Notes: a model not told the origin generated them from the letters alone. Positions 46,863 to 56,158 are shown, numbered from the stretch's first letter. The stretch: DNA of 64,000 bases from CAZCDS01 sp964497585 (GCA_964497585.1 CAZCDS010000035.1:1-64000); one strand, 5' to 3'. A program made the numbers and translations.

Positions 46863-47258
46863 CTACGTGAGCTCCAACCTCTTGGAGTATTCCCACAAGC
46901 CGTGAATGTTACACAGACTTGTTGCGATCAGCTCCCCCGGTTTTGTCACTTTCATGGACGCCACCACGGTATGATTGGTGTACACCGGTCCGGTGTTGGG
47001 CCCGTCCACGGATTCTCCGTGCGCGGTGAACGCAAAGTGTCCCACCTGGTGTGCGAACTTGCCGCCGTCAGGTTTGAAGAAGAGGTGAATCCAACGAATA
47101 TGGTGCTCCGTCGTGTTTGGATGGGCAACCTCTTTTCCCAGGGAGATCTTGACATCGAACATCTCGCCCGAGGCCACACGGTCAGGGCATTCGATAACCG
47201 GGACATGCTTCTCCGTTTTCCAGTCGGCTGCTTGTACGAGCTCGCTTATCTTTGCCAT
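46863..47258 (-). CDS. sor: Superoxide reductase (neelaredoxin / class II type)
   Basis: A 131-residue cytoplasmic enzyme reducing superoxide to hydrogen peroxide at a square-pyramidal Fe(His4Cys) centre. Expected ligands: H18 in EKHVPVIECP, H46 and H52 in GKEVAHPNTTEHHI, and C116 with H119 in LCNIHGLWEY; the catalytic Lys is K42. The N-terminal desulforedoxin domain is absent, so it is the one-iron form. The ATG at 47258 has AAGGAGGG. A sigma-54 promoter sits 69 bases upstream, unusual for this gene family. Confidence 0.95.
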   Translation of the reverse strand: MAKISELVQAADWKTEKHVPVIECPDRVASGEMFDVKISLGKEVAHPNTTEHHIRWIHLFFKPDGGKFAHQVGHFAFTAHGESVDGPNTGPVYTNHTVVASMKVTKPGELIATSLCNIHGLWEYSKRLELT

Positions 47259-48544
47259 TCTTGTTCCCTCCTTCACCTATATTTCTGGGTTTGATAGGAC
47301 CGTCCGACCTGACTTGAAAAGGTCGTTGCATCTACCGTGCCAACCCCTCGCCCTCAGTACCGCTGACGTGCCAGCCCTCCATCGCTCAAACGAATTCTCA
47401 ACCTCGCACCACGTTCACGGATTGGGCTCCCCAAAACACTCGCAATGCGTCCGTTTGTCAGTATACGTATCCTCCCTGCTGCATGTGGAAGGACAGGCCC
47501 GGCAAGGCGTTATCTCTTACCGTACAATCCTTGCCGCTCTGAGGACCGCCGCCCCAGTGTACGAGAATACGACACAAGAAAGAGAGTCATCCCTGCGAAT
47601 TTACTACAGGCGCTCGCGGGTCGTGTCGTTTTCTTCCGCGCTGTTCTCCCTGCACCCGCACCGTGTACGTACCTGTGTGTGACCACGCCGCGCAGGGCAA
47701 AAGAGCGCCCTTCTCACAACGAATTTCCAGGTCGAAGACGGAAGAAGCGCGTCCGAAGGTCCTCACCCACTTGGCAACGACGATCTTTGTACTGGTCCTT
47801 CTCATTTTACCAGTGGGCGGTAGCGGTGGAACGGAGCAGGAACCGCTGACTTTCTCCCGGGGGTTGAAGAGGGGAGCGAATTACGGGAGGAGGTCTTTTC
47901 ATTTCCCATGACGGTCAATTCCTTGCGGCACCATGGCATCCTCTTCTCGGGAGAAACTTGTGGCAGTAAGCGATGCTGGGTGCCTCGTGGGAAAAGACCT
48001 GTGCAACGAGAACCGTTTTTGTGCTATACATCGTGGACGGACTTTGCGTCATCGCGTCTTTTCGAGTGCCGGGATGGAGAGGACCAATCGGGACGGCCGG
48101 CGGATCCAGGACGAAAATTCAACTATCGAAAATCGTTCCGTGTCTTTGCTCGTCGGGTCTTGAGAGGGGGGCACTGCCACGTTCCTTGTCATATTGTGAA
48201 ATCCTCACTGAAATGAGAGGCTTCATGATTCGCTCGACAGCCTCTTGAACCAGTAGGGGAAGGATCCCGGTCAAAGGGCTGAGGGGTGATCCGCGAGAAG
48301 ATCAAGACAGGCCCGGCCAAACGGTCCGGACGAGGAAAGGAGCCACGGTCGCCGGCCGAGTAACCACACGGGTATCGAGTTCGTACAATAGAGGCTCCAT
48401 GCGCCGCGCAGGCACTGGTCTTTTCGCATATGGTTGCCCCGCGACCATTTTCTGCGGAGAGAATGAATACCATCATGGGAGTCTTCCCAACGAGCAAGAC
48501 TGCTCGCAAGTGCACGTCATGCCGGTAGAGTCTGGGAGGAGAAT
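47259..48544. other. 1.3 kb divergent gap
   Basis: Apart from the sigma-54 promoter of superoxide reductase I see no gene. A + frame near 47750-47911 has one hydrophobic stretch (TTIFVLVLLILPVGG) but no ribosome site or family features. Confidence 0.4.
47327..47342 (-). promoter_or_regulatory. Sigma-54 (-24/-12) promoter of superoxide reductase
   Basis: On the minus strand TGGCACGGTAGATGCA: perfect TGGCACG, correct spacing, TGCA. The leader would be about 55-60 bases. Confidence 0.65.
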
Positions 48545-49039
48545 GTGACCAAACAGCAGATATTCCGCGCTTCGGAGATCCTGGACATGGCCGTTCAGAT
48601 TGAGCACCAGGGGCTGGCATTCTACCAAGCGTGCGCAGACGCGTCTGAAGAGGCTGACGTCCGCAATGTCTTTCGGTACCTGATAGATCAGGAGCGGAAA
48701 CACATTCAGGTTTTTTCACAGATGAAGGAAGGGGTCGATGACTATCAATTGCCCGAATCTTATCCTGGCGAGACCCGGAGCTACGTAGACAGCTTCGTCA
48801 AAGATCAGGTCTTCTCGAGCCCGGAACAAGCAGAACGTAAGGCCCGAGAAATCTCCGACCCTCGGCACGCGGTAGATGTGGCCCTTCAGTTCGAAAAGGC
48901 TTCCATCCTCTTCTATTCGGGGATCAAGGAGGTGGTTCGGCCATCCGAGCACGACGCCATAGAACGAGTCATTAGCGAAGAACACGGTCACGTCCGCCGG
49001 TTACTCGAACTGCGGCGCAGCCTGACCGAAGAAACCTGA
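48545..49039 (+). CDS. Rubrerythrin/ferritin-like diiron protein
   Basis: A 164-residue ferritin-like four-helix protein. Metal-ligand motifs are in MAVQIEHQGLAFY (E-x-x-x), LIDQERKHIQVF (E-x-x-H), ALQFEKASILFY and ISEEHGHVRRLL. There is no rubredoxin domain. It probably detoxifies peroxide or stores iron. The GTG start follows GAGGAGAAT. It is the first gene of the hydrogenase operon, 32 bases before hydB, an uncommon pairing that suggests oxygen or peroxide protection of the hydrogenase. Confidence 0.85.
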   Translation: MTKQQIFRASEILDMAVQIEHQGLAFYQACADASEEADVRNVFRYLIDQERKHIQVFSQMKEGVDDYQLPESYPGETRSYVDSFVKDQVFSSPEQAERKAREISDPRHAVDVALQFEKASILFYSGIKEVVRPSEHDAIERVISEEHGHVRRLLELRRSLTEET

Positions 49040-49071
49040 TGGCCGTGGCGTCTTCACCAGGGAAATGAGCT

Positions 49072-50127
49072 ATGGAATCGTGCACTATTTCTCGCCAAGC
49101 GTTATATGATTTTTTCGGCCGAGTCCTGGAAGAACTGCCCATCATGGGGCCTCTGGAGCGCAGGGATCAGCCGGGATTCTTCCACTTCGACTGCGTTGAG
49201 CGGGCGGAGGACATTGTAACAGACTACGTCACCACCACCATTCCCCCGAAAAAGGCTTTCTTTCAGCCATCAGAGACCCTGTTCAAATTTACCCATGGGC
49301 ATCCACCTAGGTTGGAACTGGTCAGTGATATCACGCCCTTTGTACTGGCCGGTGTTCATCCCTGTGACCTGGCTGGTCTTGCCGCGCTCGACCGCGCCTA
49401 CGCCCATCCCCCGGCCGAGGCCCGCTGGGCTGCGGATCGCAAACTCGCCACTGTCATCGGCACGGATTGTATGCCGGACGAATACTGTTTTTGCTCGTCG
49501 CTCAATACCATCAATTCCCGCCAGGGATGCGACCTCTTCCTCACCCCTGTGAAACGCGGCTTCCTGATTGAAGTCCATAGCGATCGCGGCAGAGACCTCC
49601 TGCAGCTTGCCGGCTCCTCAGTCTCCGCGACCCGCAACGAGGATCTGGATGATGCGGAAAATTGGCGTGAGGAAAAAATGGCCAAAATCCAGAGCCGCTT
49701 CGATGAACCGGTCGAACGGGTGGCTGAGGTCCTTGAAGCCGGCGTGCCGTCCCAGATTTGGCAAGAGGTTGCAGATCGATGTTACAGTTGTGGTTCGTGT
49801 AACACCACATGCCCGACCTGCTTCTGCTTTGACATGCACGACGATTTCGATCTCACCCTCAAGTCCGGCGTGCGCCGCCGAACCTGGGATTCCTGCCAGC
49901 TCCTTGATTTCGCGCTCGTGGCCGGCAGGCACAATTTTCGCGGGGAGCGTCGACAACGAGTCAGACACCGGTGGCACCGTAAGTTCCTCTATCTGTACAA
50001 GCGGCTGGGACTACCCTACTGTACGGGGTGCGGCCGATGCAGCCGCGCGTGCACCGCGGACATAAACCTGGTGGATGTCACCAACCGCCTCCTGGAGTAT
50101 GGCAGAACTGAGGTATCGCATGTCTGA
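49072..50127 (+). CDS. hydB: NiFe hydrogenase iron-sulfur subunit HydB (beta)
   Basis: A 351-residue electron-transfer subunit of a group-3-type (sulfhydrogenase-like, NAD(P)-linked) cytoplasmic NiFe hydrogenase. Two cluster-binding sets are visible: CYSCGSCNTTCPTC and CTGCGRCSRAC, plus upstream cysteines in HPCDLAG and CFCSSL. It passes electrons between the small subunit and the flavin subunit. It overlaps the next gene by eight bases. Confidence 0.9.
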   Translation: MESCTISRQALYDFFGRVLEELPIMGPLERRDQPGFFHFDCVERAEDIVTDYVTTTIPPKKAFFQPSETLFKFTHGHPPRLELVSDITPFVLAGVHPCDLAGLAALDRAYAHPPAEARWAADRKLATVIGTDCMPDEYCFCSSLNTINSRQGCDLFLTPVKRGFLIEVHSDRGRDLLQLAGSSVSATRNEDLDDAENWREEKMAKIQSRFDEPVERVAEVLEAGVPSQIWQEVADRCYSCGSCNTTCPTCFCFDMHDDFDLTLKSGVRRRTWDSCQLLDFALVAGRHNFRGERRQRVRHRWHRKFLYLYKRLGLPYCTGCGRCSRACTADINLVDVTNRLLEYGRTEVSHV

Positions 50128-50998
50128 GGCTGATCAAATACCCGAGCATTTGGAAAGAGTCTTCTATCGTCCTTCCCTGGCAAGGGTTCTCGACGTTGAG
50201 GACATGACATCCGCGGAAAGACTCTTCGAGCTTGAAATGGAGTCCGGAAGGCTGGGACATGCACCCGGCCAATTCGTACAGTTGTCCGCGTTTGGTCATG
50301 GAGAGGCTCCTATCTCGATATGCTCCTCCCCCACGGCGGAGACTTTTGAGTTGTGCGTCAGAGACGTGGGCACAGTGACCGACGCAATCCACGATCTAAC
50401 TCCAGGTGACTGGGTCGGGATACGCGGACCCTATGGCAGAGGCTTTCCTGTGAGGAGAATGGAAGGGAACGACCTACTCCTGGTGGCTGGAGGGATAGGA
50501 ATTGCTCCCCTGCGATCCGTGATCACGTACGTCCTGGGAAAACGTGACCGCTTCGGACGCGTGGCTGTGGTTTACGGAGCGAGGGATCCGTCGGCTATCT
50601 TGTTCCGCAAAGATATCCAGGCATGGGAATCGGATTCGAGCGTGGAATTTTTCATGATTGTGGACAAGGCGGACGAGACATGGAAAGGCCGCACCGGTGT
50701 GGTTACTCTGCCCATTCGTGATCTGGACTTCGATCCCCGCTCTCAGCCCATCGCAGCGGTGGTGGGCCCTCCGGTGATGTACAAATTCGTGGCCATGGAA
50801 CTGTTCAAGAAAGGCTTTTCCGAGGATCGGATCTACTTCTCTCTAGAGAGACGTTTCCGGTGCGGCGTCGGCAAGTGCGGCCACTGCCAGCTCAATGACC
50901 TCTACGTCTGCCAGGACGGCCCTGTGTTCCGGTACGCCGATCTGACGACTCGAACGGAAGCCATTGAAGCGTGGACGCCGGAGAAGGACAAGGAATAA
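50120..50998 (+). CDS. hydG: Hydrogenase FAD/NAD(P)-binding subunit HydG (gamma)
   Basis: A 292-residue ferredoxin-NADP-reductase-type subunit. FAD binding is in GEAPISICSSP, NAD(P) binding in LLLVAGGIGIAPLRSVI and VVYGARDPSAILF, and a C-terminal 2Fe-2S site in CGVGKCGHCQ plus the later Cys. It exchanges hydride with NAD(P)H. The ATG at 50120 has TGAGG upstream and overlaps hydB. This is the gamma subunit, not the unrelated maturase also called HydG. Confidence 0.9.
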   Translation: MSEADQIPEHLERVFYRPSLARVLDVEDMTSAERLFELEMESGRLGHAPGQFVQLSAFGHGEAPISICSSPTAETFELCVRDVGTVTDAIHDLTPGDWVGIRGPYGRGFPVRRMEGNDLLLVAGGIGIAPLRSVITYVLGKRDRFGRVAVVYGARDPSAILFRKDIQAWESDSSVEFFMIVDKADETWKGRTGVVTLPIRDLDFDPRSQPIAAVVGPPVMYKFVAMELFKKGFSEDRIYFSLERRFRCGVGKCGHCQLNDLYVCQDGPVFRYADLTTRTEAIEAWTPEKDKE

Positions 50999-51013
50999 GA
51001 GGGGGCGCATTCC

Positions 51014-51799
51014 ATGACGTTGACACAAAAACCGACCGTCGCATTTTTCGACTTCGCCTGCTGCGAGGGATGCCAGTTGAGCGTGCTCCAGCTTGACGAA
51101 GAGCTTCTCGCCCTCCTGGACCATGTCGAAGTGGTGGCATGGAGAGAAACGATGACAGGAGCAGTCGACAAGTTCGACATCGCATTCTGCGAAGGAAGCA
51201 TCACCAGACAACAGGACATCGACCGTATACAAGGGATCCGGAGCAACGCCGGCATTGTCGTCTCCCTCGGAACCTGTGCCAGTATCGGGTGCCACAACGC
51301 GCTGAAGAATCGCTTCTCCAGGCAAGAACTCATTGACATGGTCTACGGACCCGACGTTGAGTTGGACACAATTGAGGCCCGCCCCATCACCGCAGTGGTG
51401 GATGTGGACTACCAGGTCCATGGCTGTCCAGCAAGCCTCCCTGAATTCCTTAAGATTTTCAAGCACATCCTCACCGGCAAGGAATACGTGCCGCCAAACC
51501 AGCCTGTCTGTGTGGAGTGCAAGCTCAACGACCACCTCTGTGTTCTCGAGAAAGGAGCCGTCTGTCTTGGTCCGGTGACTCGATGCGGGTGCAATGCCAT
51601 CTGCACGGCATACGGTGACCCGTGCCAAGGGTGCAGAGGACTCATGGATGAGGCCAACCTGGAAGCCGCGGCGAGAGTGCTCACCAGCAGTAAGCTTCAT
51701 GGCATCATGGCGAAGGTCGCCGAAAAGAACCGGCTCACTCGGAGCCAAATACGAGACAAAATCGCGGTGTACAACAACTGGCCGGAGCTTACCATTTGA
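51014..51799 (+). CDS. hydD: NiFe hydrogenase small subunit HydD (delta)
   Basis: A 261-residue small subunit carrying the proximal 4Fe-4S cluster (CCEGCQLS at 17-24, GTCASIGCH, HGCPAS) and further clusters in the C-terminal part (CVECKLNDHLC, CLGPVTRCGCNAIC, DPCQGC). No Tat signal, so the enzyme is cytoplasmic, as for group 3. It starts 15 bases after hydG and ends 13 bases before hydA. Confidence 0.92.
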   Translation: MTLTQKPTVAFFDFACCEGCQLSVLQLDEELLALLDHVEVVAWRETMTGAVDKFDIAFCEGSITRQQDIDRIQGIRSNAGIVVSLGTCASIGCHNALKNRFSRQELIDMVYGPDVELDTIEARPITAVVDVDYQVHGCPASLPEFLKIFKHILTGKEYVPPNQPVCVECKLNDHLCVLEKGAVCLGPVTRCGCNAICTAYGDPCQGCRGLMDEANLEAAARVLTSSKLHGIMAKVAEKNRLTRSQIRDKIAVYNNWPELTI

Positions 51800-51812
51800 G
51801 GAGGACCTCTGT

Positions 51813-53117
51813 ATGAGCAATCGCAAGACAATCGATGTGCACCACCTGACGCGTGTGGAAGGTCACGGGGACATTGTGGCCCGGATCCAGGACGGGCAGG
51901 TGGAGGAGGTCAGATTTGACATTGTGGAAGCTCCCCGCTTTTTTGAGGCGTTTCTTCGAGGACACAATTACCGTGAGGTCGTACACGTGGCACCAAGAAT
52001 CTGCGGTATTTGCTCGGTAGCTCACAAGTGTGCCGCGCTCAAGGCCACCGAACAAGCGTTTGCCGTGGATGTCAGCGATCAGACGGTCCTGTTGCGCCGG
52101 CTTGCCTGTCATGGAGAGGTGCTAAGCAGTCATATTCTCCACATCTATTTCCTGGCCGGACCGGACTTCCTGGGGCTCGAAAGCGTCTTTCCTTTAGCCC
52201 AAACCAACCGGGAAGTCCTCCTTCGCGCCATGAGACTCAAGCGACTTGGCTACGACCTGTGCGCGGTGGTTGGAGGAAGGCACACTCACCCGGTGGCAAT
52301 GCACGTCGGCGGTTTTTCTTTCGTCCACTCGGAGGAATCCCTCATGAAGCTCCGCAAGGAGCTCTCGGACGCTACAGATGATCTCAAAGAGACCACCAGA
52401 TGGTTCTCTGACCTCGACGTTCCACCCTTGGAGCGAGAGACTGAATACGTTGCTCTGACACATCCGACGATATATGCTCTTTATGACGGAGAGGTCGCTT
52501 CCAGCCTCGGAGGCCGCATTACCCCAAGGCAGTATCGTCAATCGATACACGAATACACGGTGCCACATTCCACCGCCAAACATGCCCGATGGAACGGGCC
52601 GGAGTACATGGTCGGCGCACTCGCCAGAGTCAATATGAATTTCGATCTTCTGAGCGCTTCGGCCAAGCAGGCTGCTCGCGACTTGGGACTCCAACCGCCG
52701 TGCCATAACCCTTTCATGAACACCGCGGCCCAGATCGTGGAATGTGTCCACTGTGTGGAAGAGAGTATCACCCTTGTTGACGAACTCTGCCGGCGAGGCA
52801 TCAAGGCTGAAGACGAAACCACACCAGTGGAGCCTCGGCAGGGAGAGGGAGTGGGCGCCGTGGAGGCACCGCGGGGAACCCTGTTTCACGAGTACCACTA
52901 TGACAATCAAGGACACTGCACGTGGGCCGACCAGGTCATCCCCACTGCCCAGAATTTGGCTAACCTGGAAGCGGACATGCGCACAATGGTCCCGTTGATA
53001 GCCGATTCCGAACCCGAGTTCATCAGACAGAGGCTGGAAATGTTGGTCAGGGCATACGACCCGTGCATTTCCTGTTCTACTCACCTGATAACCACAGACC
53101 GCGACCCTGAATTATGA
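51813..53117 (+). CDS. hydA: NiFe hydrogenase large subunit HydA (alpha)
   Basis: The 434-residue catalytic subunit. The two nickel-binding pairs are RICGIC near residue 65 and DPCISCSTH near the C terminus. The sequence runs ten residues past that His (LITTDRDPEL), the short tail expected to be removed by a maturation protease. No protease gene or hyp gene is in the window. The ATG at 51813 has GAGGAGG. The layout hydB-G-D-A is that of the bifunctional sulfhydrogenase type. Confidence 0.93.
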   Translation: MSNRKTIDVHHLTRVEGHGDIVARIQDGQVEEVRFDIVEAPRFFEAFLRGHNYREVVHVAPRICGICSVAHKCAALKATEQAFAVDVSDQTVLLRRLACHGEVLSSHILHIYFLAGPDFLGLESVFPLAQTNREVLLRAMRLKRLGYDLCAVVGGRHTHPVAMHVGGFSFVHSEESLMKLRKELSDATDDLKETTRWFSDLDVPPLERETEYVALTHPTIYALYDGEVASSLGGRITPRQYRQSIHEYTVPHSTAKHARWNGPEYMVGALARVNMNFDLLSASAKQAARDLGLQPPCHNPFMNTAAQIVECVHCVEESITLVDELCRRGIKAEDETTPVEPRQGEGVGAVEAPRGTLFHEYHYDNQGHCTWADQVIPTAQNLANLEADMRTMVPLIADSEPEFIRQRLEMLVRAYDPCISCSTHLITTDRDPEL

Positions 53118-53645
53118 CCTGATGGGACGCCTGGTGCAGCCCTCTCCGGCAGCGTTTCCAAAACCCAAAAGTCTGGTGCCGTAGACTGGTTTCCTTCAGC
53201 GAACCGCCGTGGCCCTGGATCGGTGCCAGGGGCAGGCTTCACGCGTCGCTGCTCGCTTCCGCGTAGCGTCGAACGCGAGCGCAGCCAAGGAGAAGATCCG
53301 GATAGAGCCTCAATCACGGCTCTGAACTGACGAGTTGGGAGCATGATCTGCCTTTCCCAGCGAACGACTATCCTCGGTGAGACACCATATAGCGGCATTG
53401 TATAGATGTTTAGCGGCCTTTCAGGTTTGATTTCCCAATCGTGCTTCGGTAGGCTTCATGCAGGTCTTCGCACAGCTCACTAGAGAGGACCAAATAGAGA
53501 AGTTTGGCACGAAAAATGCATTGATACCGGGAACAGAGCGAACCCGGGTCAATTTTCGTACACGGGCCTGTTCGCAGGGTATTACAGGGCTCCAATGATA
53601 AAATGTTGCCGGCCGGGTGCAGCACCAGTCGGATGGAAAATTATT
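53118..53645. other. Gap with sigma-54 promoter
   Basis: Holds the -24/-12 element at 53505-53520. No convincing gene and no clear terminator after hydA. Confidence 0.4.
53505..53520 (+). promoter_or_regulatory. Sigma-54 (-24/-12) promoter
   Basis: TGGCACGAAAAATGCA: perfect TGGCACG, TGCA with exact spacing. It drives the 199-residue unknown gene (start about 53646). Confidence 0.6.
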
Positions 53646-54242
53646 ATGTATGTGTATTCACAAGCTGAAGTACATTTTTACAATGCTCGCGAAGCCGGTG
53701 TGTTCATCGATATCCCACCGGATTCCAATTTCCAGGAATTCTATGAGATCCTCTTGTTCTGCTGCTTCTCGAGAGAGCAACTGATGCGTGCTGGAAGGAA
53801 GACGCCGATCCTCGCAACGACGCTGGCCCTGTTGCTTGTCAATATCCGCGGGAGCCTCTCTTGTCTGGCGACGTACCAAACTCCCCACCACCCCGCGGTT
53901 TCAGCCTATCGTGGCTATCCTGGAACTGTACAATTCCTCGGGCAGTTGACTTATGCGCCGGAGAATTGCCGGTTCAGGCTGTCGGCGAAGGGATTTTCCC
54001 TCTTTCGTCGCCACCAGGAGTACTACGAGACGCACGCAAGCATCGTGCTGCTGCGTCACTTGGCCCACGAGCGGATCGACGACACGGAATATGTCGCGGC
54101 ATTGTCCCGTGCGTGCTCGGAGGTGGGAATGCACTACCTCAGGGGCGAGTTTGTCGACTCATCTCGGGAAAATCGAGCGACGAAGATTGCGCTTCGTGCT
54201 GGAGGCAGAATGCTCATGGAACGATCTCGAGCGGTCATCTGA
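53646..54242 (+). CDS. Hypothetical protein, sigma-54 promoter
   Basis: A 198-residue protein not assigned to a family. It starts MYVYSQAEVHFYNAREAGVF, has a hydrophobic central stretch (ILATTLALLLVNIRGSL, about 59-75) that is probably a buried helix, and a basic C terminus. A frame extending to 53595 is open but the first 17 residues look random. The ribosome site before 53646 is weak (GATGG). A clear sigma-54 promoter lies about 125 bases upstream, which supports a real transcription unit. Confidence 0.5.
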   Translation: MYVYSQAEVHFYNAREAGVFIDIPPDSNFQEFYEILLFCCFSREQLMRAGRKTPILATTLALLLVNIRGSLSCLATYQTPHHPAVSAYRGYPGTVQFLGQLTYAPENCRFRLSAKGFSLFRRHQEYYETHASIVLLRHLAHERIDDTEYVAALSRACSEVGMHYLRGEFVDSSRENRATKIALRAGGRMLMERSRAVI

Positions 54243-54764
54243 GAGACCTCTTTCCGGTCATTCGCTCACCGCGGTTGCCGGAGGTCCCTTCTAGACCCTA
54301 TCTACGAGCCGGACAATCAGTACCGAAGAGAAGCAACGAGCGACAATCACCCCAATGAGTCTCGGAAGGCCTAGGAGGTACGGATGGGAGCGTTGAATGA
54401 CCCTCGTTAGAGCCGGCCGTTTTCCAAGCTTTGGTCAGCCTTTCCAGCACATCTGCGATGCGAGCATTTTCCCTCCGGTCCCTTGCCTTCTCAGAACATC
54501 TGTTGTTGTTCCGCACATGGTTTGAGCAACTCCCATACCGTCAATTTCGTGGATTTGTCATTCTCCTCGGACGGACACAGGCCGGCGCGCCTGAGACACT
54601 GTGAACTCATCATAGCAAGCGAGAGCGCGTCGCAAGCATGAAGTTGGCACAGATCCTGCTAGAACAAAATCGACAGTCGGCTGGCACGCGAATATCCCGA
54701 TAAGCCGAACAAGAAACGCGATTCCACAGGGCCCAGATACAAGCCCAAGGAAGGAGACAGCACG
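54243..54764. other. Gap with sigma-54 promoter
   Basis: An imperfect palindrome (GACC...CCGG / CCGG...GGTC, 54245-54286) follows the previous stop and may act as a terminator without a T-run. The -24/-12 element at 54645-54660 serves the next gene. No gene seen. Confidence 0.4.
54645..54660 (+). promoter_or_regulatory. Sigma-54 (-24/-12) promoter
   Basis: TGGCACAGATCCTGCT: GG-N10-GC spacing, TGGCACA and CTGCT. It lies 105 bases before the 112-residue gene at 54765. Confidence 0.55.
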
Positions 54765-55103
54765 ATGGACAAGCCAACCTACGCGAAACGTATCAAACTG
54801 CTCATGGAACACTGGAATTGCCTGATCGATGAATTGACCACAGCTTCCAGAGATGCCTTGCCCGACCAGGCAGAGAAATACCATGAGATAATCGGTCAAT
54901 TGATAGCAAACCGCGAAGCGGTCCGACGTGGACTGGTGGAACTCATTGAACTTGGTTTCTCCGGTGCAGCTTCAGACGATGAATCGAATGGCAACCGCGA
55001 AATGGAGGCGAATCAACCAGAGGAGGAGGACTTCCTGGATAGGTACTTATTTCACACAGATGTGACGAAACAGCCTAGGACACGATACGGCACAGAAGAC
55101 TAG
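54765..55103 (+). CDS. Small helical hypothetical protein (112 aa)
   Basis: Soluble and predicted mostly helical (YAKRIKLLMEHWNCLIDEL, YHEIIGQLIANREAVRRGLV), with an acidic linker (NQPEEEDFLDRY) at the end. AAGGAG lies before the ATG. No family recognised. It is preceded by a sigma-54 promoter and followed 90 bases later by another small coiled-coil gene, so the two may be co-transcribed. Confidence 0.65.
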   Translation: MDKPTYAKRIKLLMEHWNCLIDELTTASRDALPDQAEKYHEIIGQLIANREAVRRGLVELIELGFSGAASDDESNGNREMEANQPEEEDFLDRYLFHTDVTKQPRTRYGTED

Positions 55104-55192
55104 GGATTTGTCCATCGCACTGCCAACATGATGCGGGCTCGAAGGCCCGACCACGACGGCGTTCCAGTCATGACCGCACGTGCTGATACCGC

Positions 55193-55534
55193 ATGATCGC
55201 GGTGTCCAAGGAGTTCAGATTGCATGAGAAGACGCGATACCTTCGACAAATGCAGGCACGCTTGGACGATGTGTCCCACAAGATTGACGAACTCGAAAGC
55301 CGGTTAGATGTGGCTGACGGACGCCGCACCACGCTATTGTATGAAATGATGAGGGACCTGCGGGTGAAACAGGTTGCCGCCAAGAGCAGGCTGGAGGAAT
55401 TCGACCATTATTCGTTTCCGGGCTGGGTTGAACTAAAGAGCGGCCTGGAAATGGCCATGATTATTCTGGAGCAGTCTTATCAAAAGGTGCGATCCCATCT
55501 CTCGGGAACTCGAGACTCGAACGATTTCCACTGA
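55193..55534 (+). CDS. Small coiled-coil protein (113 aa)
   Basis: Heptad-like pattern over residues 8-70 (LRQMQARLDDVSHKIDELES) and a second helix (LEMAMIILEQSYQKVRSHL). Cytoplasmic, no signal peptide. The ribosome site at the ATG is weak. It follows the 112-residue helical gene and precedes the Met-rich secreted protein. Function unknown; small coiled-coil proteins like this often act as structural or stress partners. Confidence 0.6.
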   Translation: MIAVSKEFRLHEKTRYLRQMQARLDDVSHKIDELESRLDVADGRRTTLLYEMMRDLRVKQVAAKSRLEEFDHYSFPGWVELKSGLEMAMIILEQSYQKVRSHLSGTRDSNDFH

Positions 55535-55627
55535 CAGGAGCATCTCAACAAGAAGCATGCGGGGTCGATTCCGAAATCACGGCTGAATTGCACGGACATG
55601 ACCGTATTACAAAAGGAGGTCCTAACA

Positions 55628-56158
55628 ATGCGCATTTTTGGACGAAGCACGCAGGGCACGATCATCTGTCTAACGGTTCTTTCTTTTCTGATCCTATTCC
55701 CGCTGTCAACAGCGATGGCCCAAAGCGGGACCAAGGCCGAACCCGGGCAGGTCAAGGAAAAAACGAGAAGCATGATAATGGACGCTGTCAAGAAGATCCG
55801 GAATGGCAGTGCCATGATGAACAAAGCAATGATCATGATGAAGCAGGGGAACCCTTCCAAGAAAGTCGAGCGGATGATGACCGAGGCCGAGCAAATGATG
55901 AAAGAGGGCGAGGCGGCCGTCGAGAAAGGCTCGAAAATGATCGAAAAAAGCAAGGCCGTCAAAGGAAATATGAAACAAATGATGGCGGCCTGTCGGAAGA
56001 TGATGGCCGGCTCCCAAATGATGCGACGTGGCATGATGAAGATGAAGAACAAGAAGGACGCCGCGCAAGCTGAAAAGGAGGTGACCGAAGGGCACAAGCA
56101 CGTTGAAGAGGCCGCGCGGGATATGGGACGTGTCAATAGTAAGGAAAAGGCTCAGTAA
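55628..56158 (+). CDS. Secreted methionine-rich helical protein
   Basis: A 176-residue protein with a signal peptide (hydrophobic 12-28, likely cleavage after AMA). The mature part of about 145 residues has 23 methionines, many as MM or MxM (KAMIMMKQG, EQMMKEGE, RRGMMKMKN), spread along what should be one long helix, plus one Cys and two His. AAAGGAGG precedes the ATG at 55628; the longer frame from 55598 is rejected. Met clusters bind Cu(I), and a copper ATPase gene starts 300 bases downstream, so periplasmic copper binding is a reasonable inference. Confidence 0.75.
   Translation: MRIFGRSTQGTIICLTVLSFLILFPLSTAMAQSGTKAEPGQVKEKTRSMIMDAVKKIRNGSAMMNKAMIMMKQGNPSKKVERMMTEAEQMMKEGEAAVEKGSKMIEKSKAVKGNMKQMMAACRKMMAGSQMMRRGMMKMKNKKDAAQAEKEVTEGHKHVEEAARDMGRVNSKEKAQ

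Noticed and set aside
47663..47911. 82-codon frame with one hydrophobic stretch
   Set aside because: No ribosome site, no family features, and the hydrophobic part lies in the middle of an Arg-rich frame.
55598..55627. Longer N terminus for the Met-rich protein
   Set aside because: It would bury the signal peptide, and AAAGGAGG lies immediately before the ATG at 55628.
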